Shown: one piece after another, positions 35,845 through 48,257 of the stretch | Numbering within the stretch: position 1 is the first letter of the stretch | How the letters are laid out: the number at the start of each line of letters is the position of its first letter | NCBI GenBank assembly: GCA_948567375.1 | Contig: OX419755.1 | Coordinates: forward strand, 66,592,944 to 66,656,943 | DNA length: 64,000 bases | Source of the DNA: Lunularia cruciata | Lineage: Eukaryota > Streptophyta > Marchantiopsida > Lunulariales > Lunulariaceae | Direction of reading: 5' to 3' | Notes under the pieces: model-generated | Database searches by the model: none | What the model saw: the letters and a program-made list of their open reading frames with translations, nothing else | Told to the model about the DNA's origin: nothing | Program-made: the position numbers and the translations under genes

Positions 35845-38381
35845 ATGGGAGAAGGAAAAGAAACCAACACCCGGGAATCACCCGTTGTGGAGGTTCAGGT
35901 ACAAATATACTTCTATACATTTGTTTGCTGAGTGTTGTGCAGATGAGAAGATAGTTGGCTGCTGATTTAAAGTGTAGAGAGACAAGAAGAAACGAATGAC
36001 CAGTGAATCATGGAATTTCTGTAACCGTAATTATCAATTGTTCAGACTAGGTAGAGTGCAATTTCAAAGTGAATGTGACTCGTGCTTGGTGAATCTGTGA
36101 AGGAACGGGGTGAGATATTCTTCTTCTACAGGCCCAAAGTATCGAAGGATTCTGCTCATAATCTTGATGATGTTCAACGCACGTACATAGTGTTAAGACC
36201 CGAGTCCGGGGAGAAGAAAGTGGAAGAGAAACAGAGCAGCGAGTCTGGCAAGGAAGCTGACTTCAAACGGAGAAGGAAAAGTGAAAGTGGCGAAGAGGAA
36301 GACGAAAACGCAGAAGACGGTGAAGGAAGTGAGGACTCGAAAGAAGAGTCCGCTGGCGGTCCAGAAGATGAAGGCAAATTAAAAGAAAGTGACGACTCGA
36401 AAGAAAAGTCTCGCGGAAATGCGGAAGATGAAGACGAGGGAAAATATGAGACTGCTGACGATGATACTCCTACGAAAGAGGAAAACGCAGAACATGGGGA
36501 CAAAGAAAGTGGAGGAAAGGGAAGGAAAAGGAAACTGGATAAGGATGATGAAGAACGAGGAGAAGGAAGAGTGGCAGGAAAAGGAACCGAGGTATATTCA
36601 TGCTGCGTTTGATCTCGTTTCTAAATTGATCTCGTTTCTAAATTGATCTCGAGGATTTCGGGAGCTCCCCTGCAGATTTTTTATGTGGTGCGAGAAGTTC
36701 TCAAAACATTGCATGGATGCTGTAGTTAAAGAATGGGAGGACATTGTCTTTCACGTCTGTGAATTCCTAGCACCAAATGCAGGCCCTTACTGCGAGTTAG
36801 TGGACGTTATGGCAAGTGACAGCAATTTTGATGCGTGAGAGGGGAGATTTGTGTCGCGTTCACTGTGGGAGCAAATTCTAACGTAACCAGTAATCTTATG
36901 ACCATGGAAATTTTTGTCTAGGTGAAATGTCAATATGATTTTCTGCGATTGATATGGTTTCAGTGAGACCGTAAATTTTGACATTTTGCAAGCTGTAATA
37001 TATTTGACAGACATACTCACGTCTGGTTTATTCAATCTTTCCAACAGAAGGTGGAACTTTCCAAAACAACACTGTTGAGGCTGATAGTGATGGGACGGAA
37101 GAGCCTGCCTGATCCTTCAAAAAGAAGTCGACCTTATTGGGGTTTCGTCGAGCTTGTTACCACTAATGTAGATGACATCAAGAAAGCTCTTGCAGAAGGT
37201 TATCTCCCGACCCATTATAACGTGAAAGATTAACAGTATCAAGAATACCTACAGAAATTGCACTCTCTTTACCGTACACTCTGTAACGTCACCAAGTTGC
37301 TGACTCTTGACTAACATTGACAAGTACACATACTTGTCAGACTCAAATTTTGTGCAAGGACCAAATTTGTTAAGGAAGTCAGCATCGATCTAAAACTCGA
37401 ACTTTGTTTTGATGCTCGATGATAACATGCATGTCGATTGGGTAGGCAATCTCTTGAGAGCATTTGTCTTTTTATTGCTTGAAATAAGGCAATCAAGCAA
37501 CAGAGTTCTTTCCGGAGCCCGTCTGTTCATATAGACATTGGAGCTGTCTTAGCTCCTTCTCCACCCACGAATCGGTCTGTCGTCATGATACTGAAGTTAG
37601 TGTTCGTTACACCACTGCTCTCTTGAACAGTTCTCTTTGTGTGGAGAATTAGTGGTCGTTGACATAGTAGCCTTCTGGCCTGGATGAGCTGAGAGACATA
37701 GGAATGTTACCCTCTTGCAGAGAAATACGAGACAAAAACGAGAGGAATGAGGGAGAAACCTGTCTGCCGACCAGTTGGAGAAGGGATTTACAGGATCGTT
37801 CGCCACAACAATGGAAAGAAAGTGGATACACATCTAGTATACAAGTTGGAGCTACCGGGAGCTGAGGAAGAGCATGAACCGCAAGAAGCTCTCAACATTG
37901 AGCCTGAAGCGTCCTTCTTGATTCAGGTGGGTATCGGCAACTAGTTTTGAGTTTTGAAGGTCATTCTTTTCAGAAGACTGTTTACCTGTGCACATTTCTT
38001 CTATTCTCTTTGAGAAATGCCTTTCTCATCCATTCTAGCGAAACTCGTTCTTATGTATGTCAGATAAAAAATCCGGAGCAAGGAAATCCTCGTACGCAGG
38101 GATTGCAGAACAAGCAAAAAGCAACTTTTCCAGCTCACCTGCAAGAGCACTTGGGATCATATAACTTTGCGGCTGCAGATCCTCCGGACTTTCTGAACTA
38201 CGAAGGGTGTGAGTTCATTTTGATATCAGCTTCTGATAACATCGAAGAAGAGCTAGGTCTGGAATTAGAAGCTGAAAACGTGGGCGACAGGAGTAGGTCA
38301 GATTTGCTTAGTTTGTTTGATCATTTGGGCAATGAAACTAAAGCTCCTATTAAACCTCTTATAGATGGTAAGTGGGCTTGA
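35845..38381 (+). CDS. Conserved plant protein of unknown function with acidic insert
   Basis: Five exons: 35845-35898, 36103-36591, 37048-37198, 37745-37926, 38064-38381, about 397 residues. I recognise the blocks as a conserved, uncharacterised plant family but can assign no function. Conserved-looking blocks: GEIFFFYRPKVSKDSAHNLD and DVQRTYIVLRPESGEK (exon 2), LLRLIVMGRKSLPDPSKRSR and PYWGFVELVTTNVDDIKKAL (exon 3), GEGIYRIVRHNNGKKVDTHL (exon 4), IKNPEQG, PPDFLNYEGCEFILISASD and EELGLELE (exon 5). Between them, about residues 50-180, lies a Glu/Asp/Lys/Ser-rich low-complexity tract. The exon 3-4 junction (phase 1) is the least certain. No signal peptide or membrane helix is seen, so a soluble, perhaps nuclear or cytosolic, protein is likely (inference). 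Confidence 0.82.
36600..36650. repeat. 17-bp tandem duplication in intron 2 of the unknown gene
   Basis: The unit GATCTCGTTTCTAAATT occurs twice in a row just after the exon 2 donor, then a partial third copy begins. Confidence 0.6.
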
Positions 38382-38632
38382 ACGCAGAAGTCGTCATTAA
38401 ATAGGTCATTTCACATCAAGTTCCAAGGTTACAGAATCTGGGTCCTCATTGTGTGCAGAGGGGGATGAGGAATGGGCAATGAGGAATTTGTAGTAACAGT
38501 CAAGGTGGATTTTGTATAGCAAATCATGTGCGAACCACGAGTAGCAATAGCAGATCGTAACAGAACAGACAGGACTAAGTGTTGTACAGCGGAATGAAGT
38601 GATGGAGCATCGTTTAGGACCGAAACGCACAT

Positions 38633-39030
38633 GCATCCTCTTTTAAATTGAATGGGCGCATATTTTGTACAAATCAAGCTTCAAGGGAACTGCCTCTCTG
38701 AGTAACTTCAACTGGGGTTCTGTTTCTTTTTACAGAACTACAGATGGATACTTCGATTATTTCATGCCCTTTTGATACTACCTTGCCCAGCACATGCAAC
38801 CTTTTTTAAATTGAGTGGGTGAATATTTTGTACGAATCAAGCTTCAAAGGAACTGCCTATCTGAGTAACTTCAACTGGGGTTCTGTTTCTTTTTACAGAA
38901 CTACAGATGGATACTTTGATTATTTCACTGCCTATCTGAGTAAACTTCAACTGGGGTTCTGTTTCTTTTTACAGAACTACAGATGGATACTTTGATTATT
39001 TCATGCCCTTTTGATACTACATTGCCCAAC
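38633..39030. repeat. Staggered tandem duplications
   Basis: A unit of about 163 bp starting GCATCCTC at 38633 recurs from 38796. A 75-bp part of it, starting CTGCCTATCTGAG at 38853, recurs at 38928. Each of the three copies holds GGGTTCTGTTTCTTTTTACAG followed by AACTACAGATGG, i.e. a polypyrimidine-AG splice-acceptor-like string in triplicate. Confidence 0.85.
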
Positions 39031-39372
39031 TCCTTCAATAATATGGAAATGGCCGCTATCACTTCTTAAGTGAAGTTCTGAAAGAATCTTCAATAGATTT
39101 GTTTCGCTTCATTGACAGATGGGCTTCTGTCAACATAACTGTAGAGTCCTAACATAGTGGTCTAATTGACTGAAAATTAAATTGGGGGATCAATACTATC
39201 TATCTTCTGAAGATGGAATATCGAGAACCAATACGCGATTGATGAGAAGGTTATAGCTTAGTTATCCAACAGTTCAACCTCGATAAAGAAATCTTGGGAT
39301 GGAGGGACTAGGGGAGAATTTCAGAGTGGTACACACGTTTGATAGTCTTTTCTCACTTGCTCTTCGATGAGA

Positions 39373-39528
39373 GCAGATACGGAGTTCTCATCACCTGACT
39401 GTAGTGTTACATTTGGTAAACATGGTTGTCTTCGGATTCGCAAGCAGATATGGAGTTCTCATCACCTGATCGTGATGGTACATGTCGTTTTACATTTTGG
39501 TAAACATGGTAGTCTTCGGGTTCGCAAG
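39373..39528. repeat. Tandem duplication, about 71-85 bp
   Basis: GCAGATACGGAGTTCTCATC at 39373 recurs with small changes at 39444. Both copies continue through CCTGA, GTAAACATGGT and TCTTCGG-TTCGCAAG. The second copy has an insertion of about 14 bp. Confidence 0.85.
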
Positions 39529-41470
39529 TTCTTCAACGACATATGTTCATAGAACGGCCTTAGGGTGTTAAAGCGAAACATGCACCCCCTTTAGTAGTGA
39601 TACTTTACTTACGGACATTAAACTGGACCTATTTACCATGAGTAGCGAATAATATATAAGCACACAGTCTTACCTCCAGTTAAATTCCACCGAAATTGAT
39701 GCACAACCTCTAAAAATGCAAAGTATTCTGTAAAGATCCAAACTTCCGTATCTGCAGATGCTTAAAACGCTGATGAGTGATATTTCCTCCTATATCCCAC
39801 CTCCAAGTTTAATAAAGTATGTTAATTCGACTTCATTATAACGCTGTCTACCTCTAGGTAGACTGCAGATTCACGCCCATACGGTTTAGAAATTTAGAAA
39901 TCTCGCCCAAATAATTATCTTATCCCACGTCTTCTTTATCTATCCACAGAAAGAAAAGTTACCTCCAGATACTTCCTCGAATACAAACTTGCGACTTACT
40001 TCGAACCGAAGTCTGCAATCTCATGCCGTCAAAGTTAGTGGCTTTCTTCGATATGAGGAACCGACTTTTCATTGGAGAAGATGGCAAGAGTAACAAAGTC
40101 AAGTCGGGCAAATAGTGGAAGTCAATCAGTTCGGCCGATGTAGAGTATGCCTGGTGTTCAGAGAGCTCTTCATCGGCAAGGAAACCGGTACGCTTTAAAT
40201 TATATTCCAGACGTATCGGAATATCTTCGAAGATTCCGTGAACTCAGATACTATCCGGTGTCCATCCTTCACCCGGTTCCCCGAGGTTGTAGGAAACGGA
40301 GGTGGGAAACTGCGGTTAGTGATTGGGTTTCCCGGCCGCAGTCCGATATCAGAGCTTGAGGGCACGGACCAGCTTCAAGTTGGAGGTAGGTTTGGGGAGT
40401 ACTAAAGTACCGTGGGAGCGAAGTTAACTACCTCTAAATTATGCAGTGGAGGACAAGACCCGGTGTTGTAGGATGGAGTGGTGGAAGGGCTGCTTACGTG
40501 GTACGCAGTAACACTGGACTGTGGAAACAGTCCTAGTGCAGACAAGCTTTGTAAGTATCTTCCATCCACTCTGGAGCTCTCTAGAGCTTTTGGCTATGGT
40601 GGTCACCACCCTATCCACATCGCTGGCTGGCTGTGTTGCATCCGTTGCGGAGACTGCCCGCTTGCACAAAAAAGTCGTGGGTGACAGTTGCAGGTTTCCG
40701 GCCGCTCGGGGACTCCGTCTGCCCCATCAAGCTTGATGCGGATTTTCTGAGGAAGCGATTGGACCCTGTACTGTGGAAACTTGTAGAGGGTGCTCTGGAT
40801 CCTGGCATATAAGATTGCACGTCGGGGTAACATTGCTTTAGGGAGTCTGAAATAGATCCACAGCTTACAACAATTTTTACCGAATAATTTGTAAGTTGTG
40901 AATTGAAGCGAGCTCCCTTGAGTGAATAAGTGGAACTCATGTTCGGGATAAGATAAAATCAATAGACATTTCAAAAATCTGCTCGATGCATGTATCAATG
41001 GTTGATTTGAATTTATGAACATAGAGCATGTTCGAGACTATCTGGAATTGAGAATTTTCATGCACTTGGAGTTTAACTGAGTCATTTAGTTTTCTTCTTA
41101 AATCTGACTTCACACTCAGTGCGTGAAAACAGCTCCACTGAACTACGTGAAACACGGATGTTGTCTTTACAAAGGGATTTTGATACAATTGGATAGGAAT
41201 GATAAGGCGTGACTGGAGTCTCCAATATATTTCAAATTGATCGTCTGTGATCGTACTCACGTCTCACATTAGTGTCGACTTCGCTGATGCAGATACACGC
41301 TACAGAAGTCTTTCAAAAGGTGAAAGTTTTTGGCTCCTGCAAGCGTGGCATCAAATTTATCCTACTGACACTGGAATCTGGTGAAGATAGGTCAACATAT
41401 GGTTCGAGAAGCATTATCTTTATGACATACGACTTTGCAGCCTTTGGCTCAAAGTCGAAGAGAGAACACG

Positions 41471-44400
41471 ATGGGGACCTCCTTGCTTATGTGCGCCACG
41501 ACTTTGAGACCTAGAATTCAGCAGTCTCGCTTCAGCGTGAGGGTTGAGCCGCGTAAATCCGTTGTAGGCGCTCATTTTTCAAGAAGTACCAGTTGGAAGC
41601 CAGTTGGTCTATCAAGCAGCTTGCTGTGGGAAAGGAAGCGCTCACCTATAAGCCCGCCATGGAATGGAGACTGCTGCAACTTTTCTCCACTGCGAGGCAG
41701 TTGTAGGTTGCAATTGCGGTGCATGGCAGAAGCTGGGGGGACTTTGGGAAAAGCTTTAAAGTTCACTAAAACTATCCAAACAGACGCGTTGCCTACGGCT
41801 GTACGTGACAGTACCATGAAAGCAATTGATGAGCTTGGTTTGAGAGTTACCAACGGTGATGTCGCTTCACGAGCCGGAATTAAAGTAACTCAAGCAGAAA
41901 GTGCACTTCAGGCATTAGCGGCCGATTGTGATGGATTCCTAGAGGTTCGTGCTCGGCACAAAATGTTGTCCATGCAACTCTGGTCTGTAAGAACGAGTTA
42001 TTTGTAGATGGCTTATTATGTTACAGAAACTTATCCTGCTAAATCGCACGAGGCTCTAAATAATTTCTATGTGTCTCATCATTCGTGTAATTCGTGTCCA
42101 GGTTTCAGACGAGGGAGATGTGCTATATGTTTTCCCGAAGGATTATCGCACAAGATTAGCTTCCAAGTCACTTAGATTGAAAGTCGAGCCTGTGCTCAAT
42201 AAGCTCCAGGTAACGAACTTCTCTTATGAACAGCATCAACTTCTCTCTACTCGTCTAGTTCGTTCACAAGTCCTATGTACATTCTGACTTCTCATTTTGA
42301 CAGGCTGCTGGGGGATACTTAATTAGAGTGTCATTCGGCACGGCCTTGGTATCATCGATTGTCATCGTTTATAGCACTATTCTTATTCTTCTCTCTTCCG
42401 GCGGAAGAAGGTACAGAAACATTTTCTTCTCTGCTAACACAAATTTTAATGGTCAACTTTTCAACATTTGGTTTCAGTATCTATTCTACATATGTGAAGA
42501 TTTTTTGCAAAGGAATACTGATCCTTTCAGATGACTCAACGTTTTCTTTACGTGGTGATCTGCTTGTTATAGTGACGATGACAACCGAGGAAATCGGGGG
42601 GGCTATGGAAATCAAAGAATGAACTCCGGAATGTCATTTTACGTCAGTCCTGGTGACCTATTTTGGTACGTCCTCAGCTCATTTCATTTTGTTTCCGCAT
42701 GGTCATTTAGCGGAACTAGGAAGTCTGCCTCGTGATACACTAGCACTCAGTATCCCTTCTTCCGCCATGTCGGTCGTCCTGTACTGTAAATGGTTTTACA
42801 ACGTCTATCAGTTACAAAGATCCAGGTCGTCATCTGAACGATCGCTCGCTTCATAACTCACTCAAGAAGAGGTTAACTGTTTTTACTAGCATGAACTTGA
42901 CCATCCCTTATAACTTCTGAGGCGAAACGTTCACTACCTACTTTCTTTCTTGATATGTTGGGAAACTTTTCTAGATTGTACTTTGGGACAGAAAAGTCGT
43001 GCATATCTTTCTGAAAGCACGGCCAATTGTAAACCTTGTGACGATTGGTTGTAACGTCTTCCTTAGTCTGATGCCGGTCGTTCATTTTAGATTCCCTCTT
43101 CAGAAAATTTTGTGCTATTGTCACACAGAGAAGACGATATCTTGTCCACGATCTATGCATATGAACCAAAGCGGTGAGTGGACCAAAACCTGAGTTGTTT
43201 TGTTTGGCCTATCTGGCGATTTATCGTCTGGTAGCTTGTCGCCTGATGCATTTTAACCGCAAACTCTATGCGCGTTCTAATGTTAGATGGGCTATATCTT
43301 AAGACCGGCGCGGTTACATTGCATTCTGCCCTGCATTTTTATATTATACCTTCTAGTAATATCTTGACTATCCTCCTTCCCTACGTCTTTGGGCAGTGTG
43401 TATGAATACCGTACTCTTTGTGAATTTCTGTTGAAAATAACGCTTGCCTGTAAAGTAGCAAAGGCAATCGAAGACCGTCCTTCCAATTTTCACGCACATT
43501 GTCTTATATTGCAATTATGGTCTTCAGTTCCATGTTGAAATTTTCTGTAGTTGGCACTCGAACCAAATTCAGGTTACATTTATCGACTTTTGGATTATAT
43601 ATTTCACGTCTTCTGTCTATACACTCCCTCGGCTTCTGCTCCCCGTTACTCATGTGCACTCCCTCGCTTAATTTCCGTAGTTTTTTTTTCTCGGCTCCTT
43701 CTGACAGATGTACTACTGTTTGTAGCGGTGGTTCTTCCCATCTCGTCTTTCACTATATGGTTATAGGCTTTATCGCGGTCCATTCTTAGTTCAATCAACC
43801 TTTCAGGGGTAAAGAGACCTAGCTACTATCTTTGTCCCTTGCACACTCACCGACTTTAAAGCCAAACTTTCAGTCCCTAGGTTCTATGGCATGAAGTATG
43901 TCAATCCCATGGCCGATTTGGTTTCCTTGCTGATCGCGTGAGATACTCTGTTCAAGTCTCTTCCTAGCTGGTAGCACTCTGGGTAGCCCAGGGTTAAGTT
44001 TTGGATATCACCACCAGATCCTCGTCTCATGGAATGGTGTGAATTGACTTCCACAACACTGACTATCCTGAACGTTTACGCTGTTTTTAAATCTGCGTTC
44101 AAGTTTTTCTCTATCGTTCCGCACACATCAACTTACCATACAAAGTTGCAGTACGTCTTTCTACCGCTTTCTCTTGAAATATACTGAGTCGGTTTTGTCC
44201 TCGTGGAATATTGCTCTGCTGGTTGCCATTTCAACTGGCTTATCTAAGGCCAGCAAGAATAGGTAAAATGGACAAAAGTTTTGCAGTGATGGGGAGAGTA
44301 AGAAAATCGACATGCCACTTGTCATCTGCTAGAGAAGTGACGGCGTGAAATCAGAACATCGTTTCAAAAGGCGCCCCTTCTTGGAACAGGAGAGCTGGCC

Positions 44401-47400
44401 TCTGGGCTGAACTAGTGAGTCATATATCGGATTGCCTTCGAATTCGAACATCGTAGGAACCCTTGCCGTTAAAAGCAAATAAGTGAAATCAGTGCCATTT
44501 TTGGTCAAGTGGATACAGTGTCTGTAAGAACTCTACTCCTCACATCATCTCTTGAACGTCAAGTCGTATTTCCTTCAAGGAAATCATTCTGTAAATCTGT
44601 GGTCCACGCACTCCCCTTCCTACACGATCAATTTCTTCGCGATCACGCACCATTTATCTTGAAAATCATCACTTTATCCTCCCGAAGATGCAATTATCAT
44701 GTTTTTATCTGTACATTCAGCTTCAGAGCTGTCGTACTATTAATCGTACAAGTAAACGCTCTGGTCGGTATAATTCTCCGTAATACCTTTTGTGCGGAAC
44801 GGAGGCGCACGTTTAGATTTCTCGGCGTTCGTTTTCAAATAGTAAGATACCTTGTCGCAAAAGAGTTGGCAACGTTAACAGTTGATTCTTCTTTACATCG
44901 AATAGAGCCAGCGGCAATTTGTAATCAGCATGACTTGGAGAGCTACCGTCGTGTGTCAGGGCTTGTCGTAGCCAGTAGAAACAACCGTGGCGTAATTAGG
45001 CAGCATAGAAAATATAAATAATGGGTCAAGTAAACAATTGACTAACGTCAAGAATTGGCGCCATCTATAAAGCTCCTTGGAGAAGATGGTAGCGGAAACG
45101 TGAAATACGGCCTGGATTCTAGTTCTTGGTGCTCATTCTTAATCTGAGCCAAGATAGATTTCTGATGGTGGATCAATTTAAAAGCTCTTTCCTAGCGCCC
45201 CTTTATGAAATGTCAGAGACCAAATGCTTTCTGCCAAATTGACACCACGCTAAAGTCTGCTTTGAGAGGGAATAAAGCTGTGAGATGAAAAAAAATTGCT
45301 GACATTGCGTTCCTCATTGGTCATGGATTTCATTGGTTGCAGGTTTTGGGATCCCTACTATTATCGTAGACCAAGGACAAAATCCAAAGGAGGAATGAAC
45401 TTCTTCGAATCAGTAAGGCCTTACACATATTGTGATTTTATTTAGTGATCAGACAAGTACGACTCACCTATCTGGCATCCTGATGGGTACCTGCCTGTCG
45501 ATCGTCTGTTCGGGGGAGTTGTGGCCGTCATCTTTACAGATTCTAGTATTCAAGTTGCATTTGCTGACAGTCGTGTCTTCCACAGGTTTTCTCTTTCGTT
45601 TTCGGGGATGGTGACCCTAATGAGGGTTTGGAGGAACGTCGATGGAAAGTGGTGAGACTCCCAGGCATCTTTCGGACTTCTTGTATCCAGTTGTTGTGCA
45701 GTTTTATCATGTCGTAGTGACATGCAAGAGAGTTTTCTACTTTATCTACCTTACAACAATAGAAGTAAGCATGGAAGAAATTTGTTTATCAACCCTGCAA
45801 ATTTTGCATCCGGCCTGAAAAGAAAGTTGCATCCTTCAGCCATTTGCAAGGAGTGGTTTGTGAGCTATCAAGACATCAAAAACCAGCCAGCTGCGTATTG
45901 CAGTATCATCAGCTTGATAGCTTGATAGTATTGTACTAGTGGAGATTGAAAATTCGTGGAGATGCTAGCTACCTCATTGTGCGATATTAGTCCAGGGCTG
46001 ATTAAGAGTAGCGTATCATCAGAGTAGATTGGAGATCTGATTGCTGGCAAGGGAGGTGTTGTTACTGCTGAAGAGCTGGCCCCTTTCCTGGAAGTGCCTC
46101 CTGTAACAGAAGACAACCAGGTTCGTAGATGCCTTCTGCTTTTCATTCCATCGTGCTGTGTAGCAGTGATGAGGGTGTATTTTAATGATGACGTTTACAC
46201 ACCAGTTTCTTTCTGCATTTTTGTCAATGGTGCAATTTTTATCAGAGTTGATTTTTTTGTGTTACACCTACATGTAAACACCAACTTCCTATACTGTACA
46301 TTATAAATGTCAAACGTCCGAAGCCGGACCTTTTTATAGTGGTTTGAGGACGATTTCGTGCCCTAAAAACCCCATTGCTGTAGGTGAAAACCGACTCGAG
46401 TGGGTTCGTTTGATTAAAGCAATTCTTCTGAATAACTTTCTGCAGAATGATGAGGCCTTTGTCTTGCCAGTTCTTCTTCGGTTTGATGGTTATCCAGAGG
46501 TGGATAGAAAGGTACGACCGTACGAGTATCATCTATCCAAGTATCATGTTCCTTGTTGCTATCGTCCATACTTCCCGCCTTTATTTCGGAGCTCTACTGG
46601 TTTAGTGTCAATAAAAGTAAAGTTAGAGGTTAACTGGATAGAACTGTATTTAGTAGGTTTTGGTCCATCACAGTGCGTCATTTTTCCTGGAATGATGATC
46701 TAGATTCCATCAACGATGTTGATCAACGAGTTAATGTGCAGCTTATTACTGGTCTCAACAACTCATAAATGTGATTTGTAGTGCAGGGAAACATTCTTTA
46801 CCGTTTCCCGTCGTTGCAACGTACAGCCAGTGGATGGAGTGGACTGAAGAAAGAAAGTGCGGAAGATACTTACTATTTAGCAGAACGCCGCTGGAACTTC
46901 AGGTAAATAGCGCTATTTCCCTAGGTACTTGTAACCTCTCTTCAACACAATGTTTACTGGTTTGTCTTTTGATGACGTTACCTCTCTCAGTCGCGTTTCA
47001 GGATTCTGGTTGGAACGCTCTTGTGAGTCTAGTTGCTTCTCCCCAACATGGAGGTTCTGCGTTGTCCTCCTTTTGTTGTAAATAGAAGTCGGCTAATAAA
47101 TTTTTGTTCCTCTTTGACTTCTGACGTCGTACTAATCACTTCTTGACCTTGTGGTAACAGCAAGGCCAACAAAATGGAGCAAGCGCTTGTCATTGGACTA
47201 GGCGCTGTCAATTTGTTGGGAGTCATTGTGTTGGGTAGTATGCTGAGGTTTGTTGCTTTAACTCTCGTCACTGCGCTTTCCGTGTGCCAGCGGGTACGTT
47301 TCTGCAAGTGTTTCTGCATGTAAACCATGTGACAGGCTAACAGAGGCCCTTGTGATAATCTTCCAGGGATTTGAACCTAGTTGGGCAGTTGAGTGGAACT

Positions 47401-48257
47401 GGGCTTGTTCCATTTGCAGCTAGACTCTTGCCATGGTTACAGGTATGATTAGTGTAGGAAATTTCCATTGTTGTTAATGATCATATGCAACTTTCTCTGC
47501 TAGTCTCTGATTGTTGGTGGAACAATATCCTTGTCTACTAAACGATACTGTGGCAATCTTTGGATATTCAGGGATACACAGCAGCATTTTTTGCTATCCC
47601 CGCATTTAGGTGGTTCCTGCTTCAGAAACGAAACACGGAGATCGAGGACCGAAACCGAGCACGTATAGGGTGGGCTGTCGCTCTGCAAAGAGCGAACAAG
47701 ACTTTGCAGGAGAAGGTACGTGAATTAATTTTCTTTGTAGTGCAAGTATAGCGTTTAGGTGCTCTAACGTGGGAAGATATCAAGTGTATCTAGTTCTTCA
47801 GAAGGCTTCTATGGTCTATAACAGTGACGTGCCGGGCATCGACATTTCAGTCCTCACTTCAGTCTCCCATTTGCACTGAACTCGCGTTGAAGTTGGATTT
47901 TGATCATTTCGAAATGTGTTTTTATTTTTAGTTTGAGCAGTAGTCTTGTGAGGATTAGGAATTGCAGTACTTGACGTGAAGTTCTAGGAGTATGACGTTG
48001 GTGCCCATTTGTGAATGTACACAAGGTCTATCACAAACTGAATATCTCACACTGGCCTATGTCATCCTTTAATATGCACAGGCAAGTTTGTTAATTATCT
48101 TACCTTTGGTTCTGTGTGACCGTAGCTTTCTAGCGCACGGGAGTTGGCCGAGCGTACTTTTATTAGCACTGACAGGATCATATATTCTACTGAAAAGGAT
48201 TTCTCGGAGCAAAGCTATGAGGCCCGGGAGTGGGATAAGCAGATAAAGGAGAGGTAA
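41471..48257 (+). CDS. Chloroplast membrane protein, At5g03900-like (annotated Fe-S cluster biosynthesis family)
   Basis: Thirteen exons: 41471-41944, 42102-42209, 42304-42410, 42573-42665, 45343-45412, 45586-45651, 46028-46120, 46446-46511, 46787-46902, 47161-47247, 47367-47442, 47572-47715, 48126-48257. All phases agree, giving about 543 residues. The Arabidopsis homologue is called an iron-sulphur cluster biosynthesis family protein; its biochemical role is not settled. The first 80 residues (MGTSLLMCATTLRPR, Ser/Arg-rich) look like a plastid transit peptide. Then ALPTAVRDSTMKAIDELGLR, GDVLYVFPKDYR, a membrane helix in exon 3 (SSIVIVYSTILILL), MSFYVSPGDLFW, VFSFVFGDGDPNEGLEERRW, VVTAEELAPFLEVPP, FVLPVLLRFDGYPEVD, NILYRFPSLQRTASG, a helix in exon 10 (VIGLGAVNLLGVIVLG), a third over exons 11-12, and SSARELAERT near the end. 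Intron 4 is 2.68 kb, others short. Confidence 0.9.
42666..45342 (+). other. Large intron 4 of the At5g03900-like gene
   Basis: It starts GTACGTCC and ends TTGGTTGCAG and is 2677 bp, while the other introns are 93-410 bp. A plus-strand frame of 170 codons (44509-45021) lies inside. Its translation matches nothing I recognise and is probably a chance frame. No transposon ends were identified. Confidence 0.7.

Larger units (their letters stand above)
38382..41470. other. Intergenic region with local tandem repeats, no gene recognised
   Basis: It holds the 3' side of the unknown gene, two tandem-repeat blocks (listed separately) and the upstream region of the At5g03900-like gene. A 70-residue plus frame at 40147-40359 and several overlapping short frames at 40400-41300 were examined. 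None resembles a known protein. Confidence 0.45.

Noticed and set aside
36174-36503. 109-codon Ser/Phe-rich minus frame
   Set aside because: Complement of the acidic GAA/GAG-rich exon 2 of the unknown gene; a typical shadow of low-complexity coding sequence.
40147-40359. 70-codon plus-strand frame upstream of the At5g03900-like gene
   Set aside because: No family resemblance, and no exon chain could be built around it.
44509-45021. Possible gene within intron 4
   Set aside because: No recognised domain and no splice partners; composition is that of the intron. Kept only as a low-interest note.
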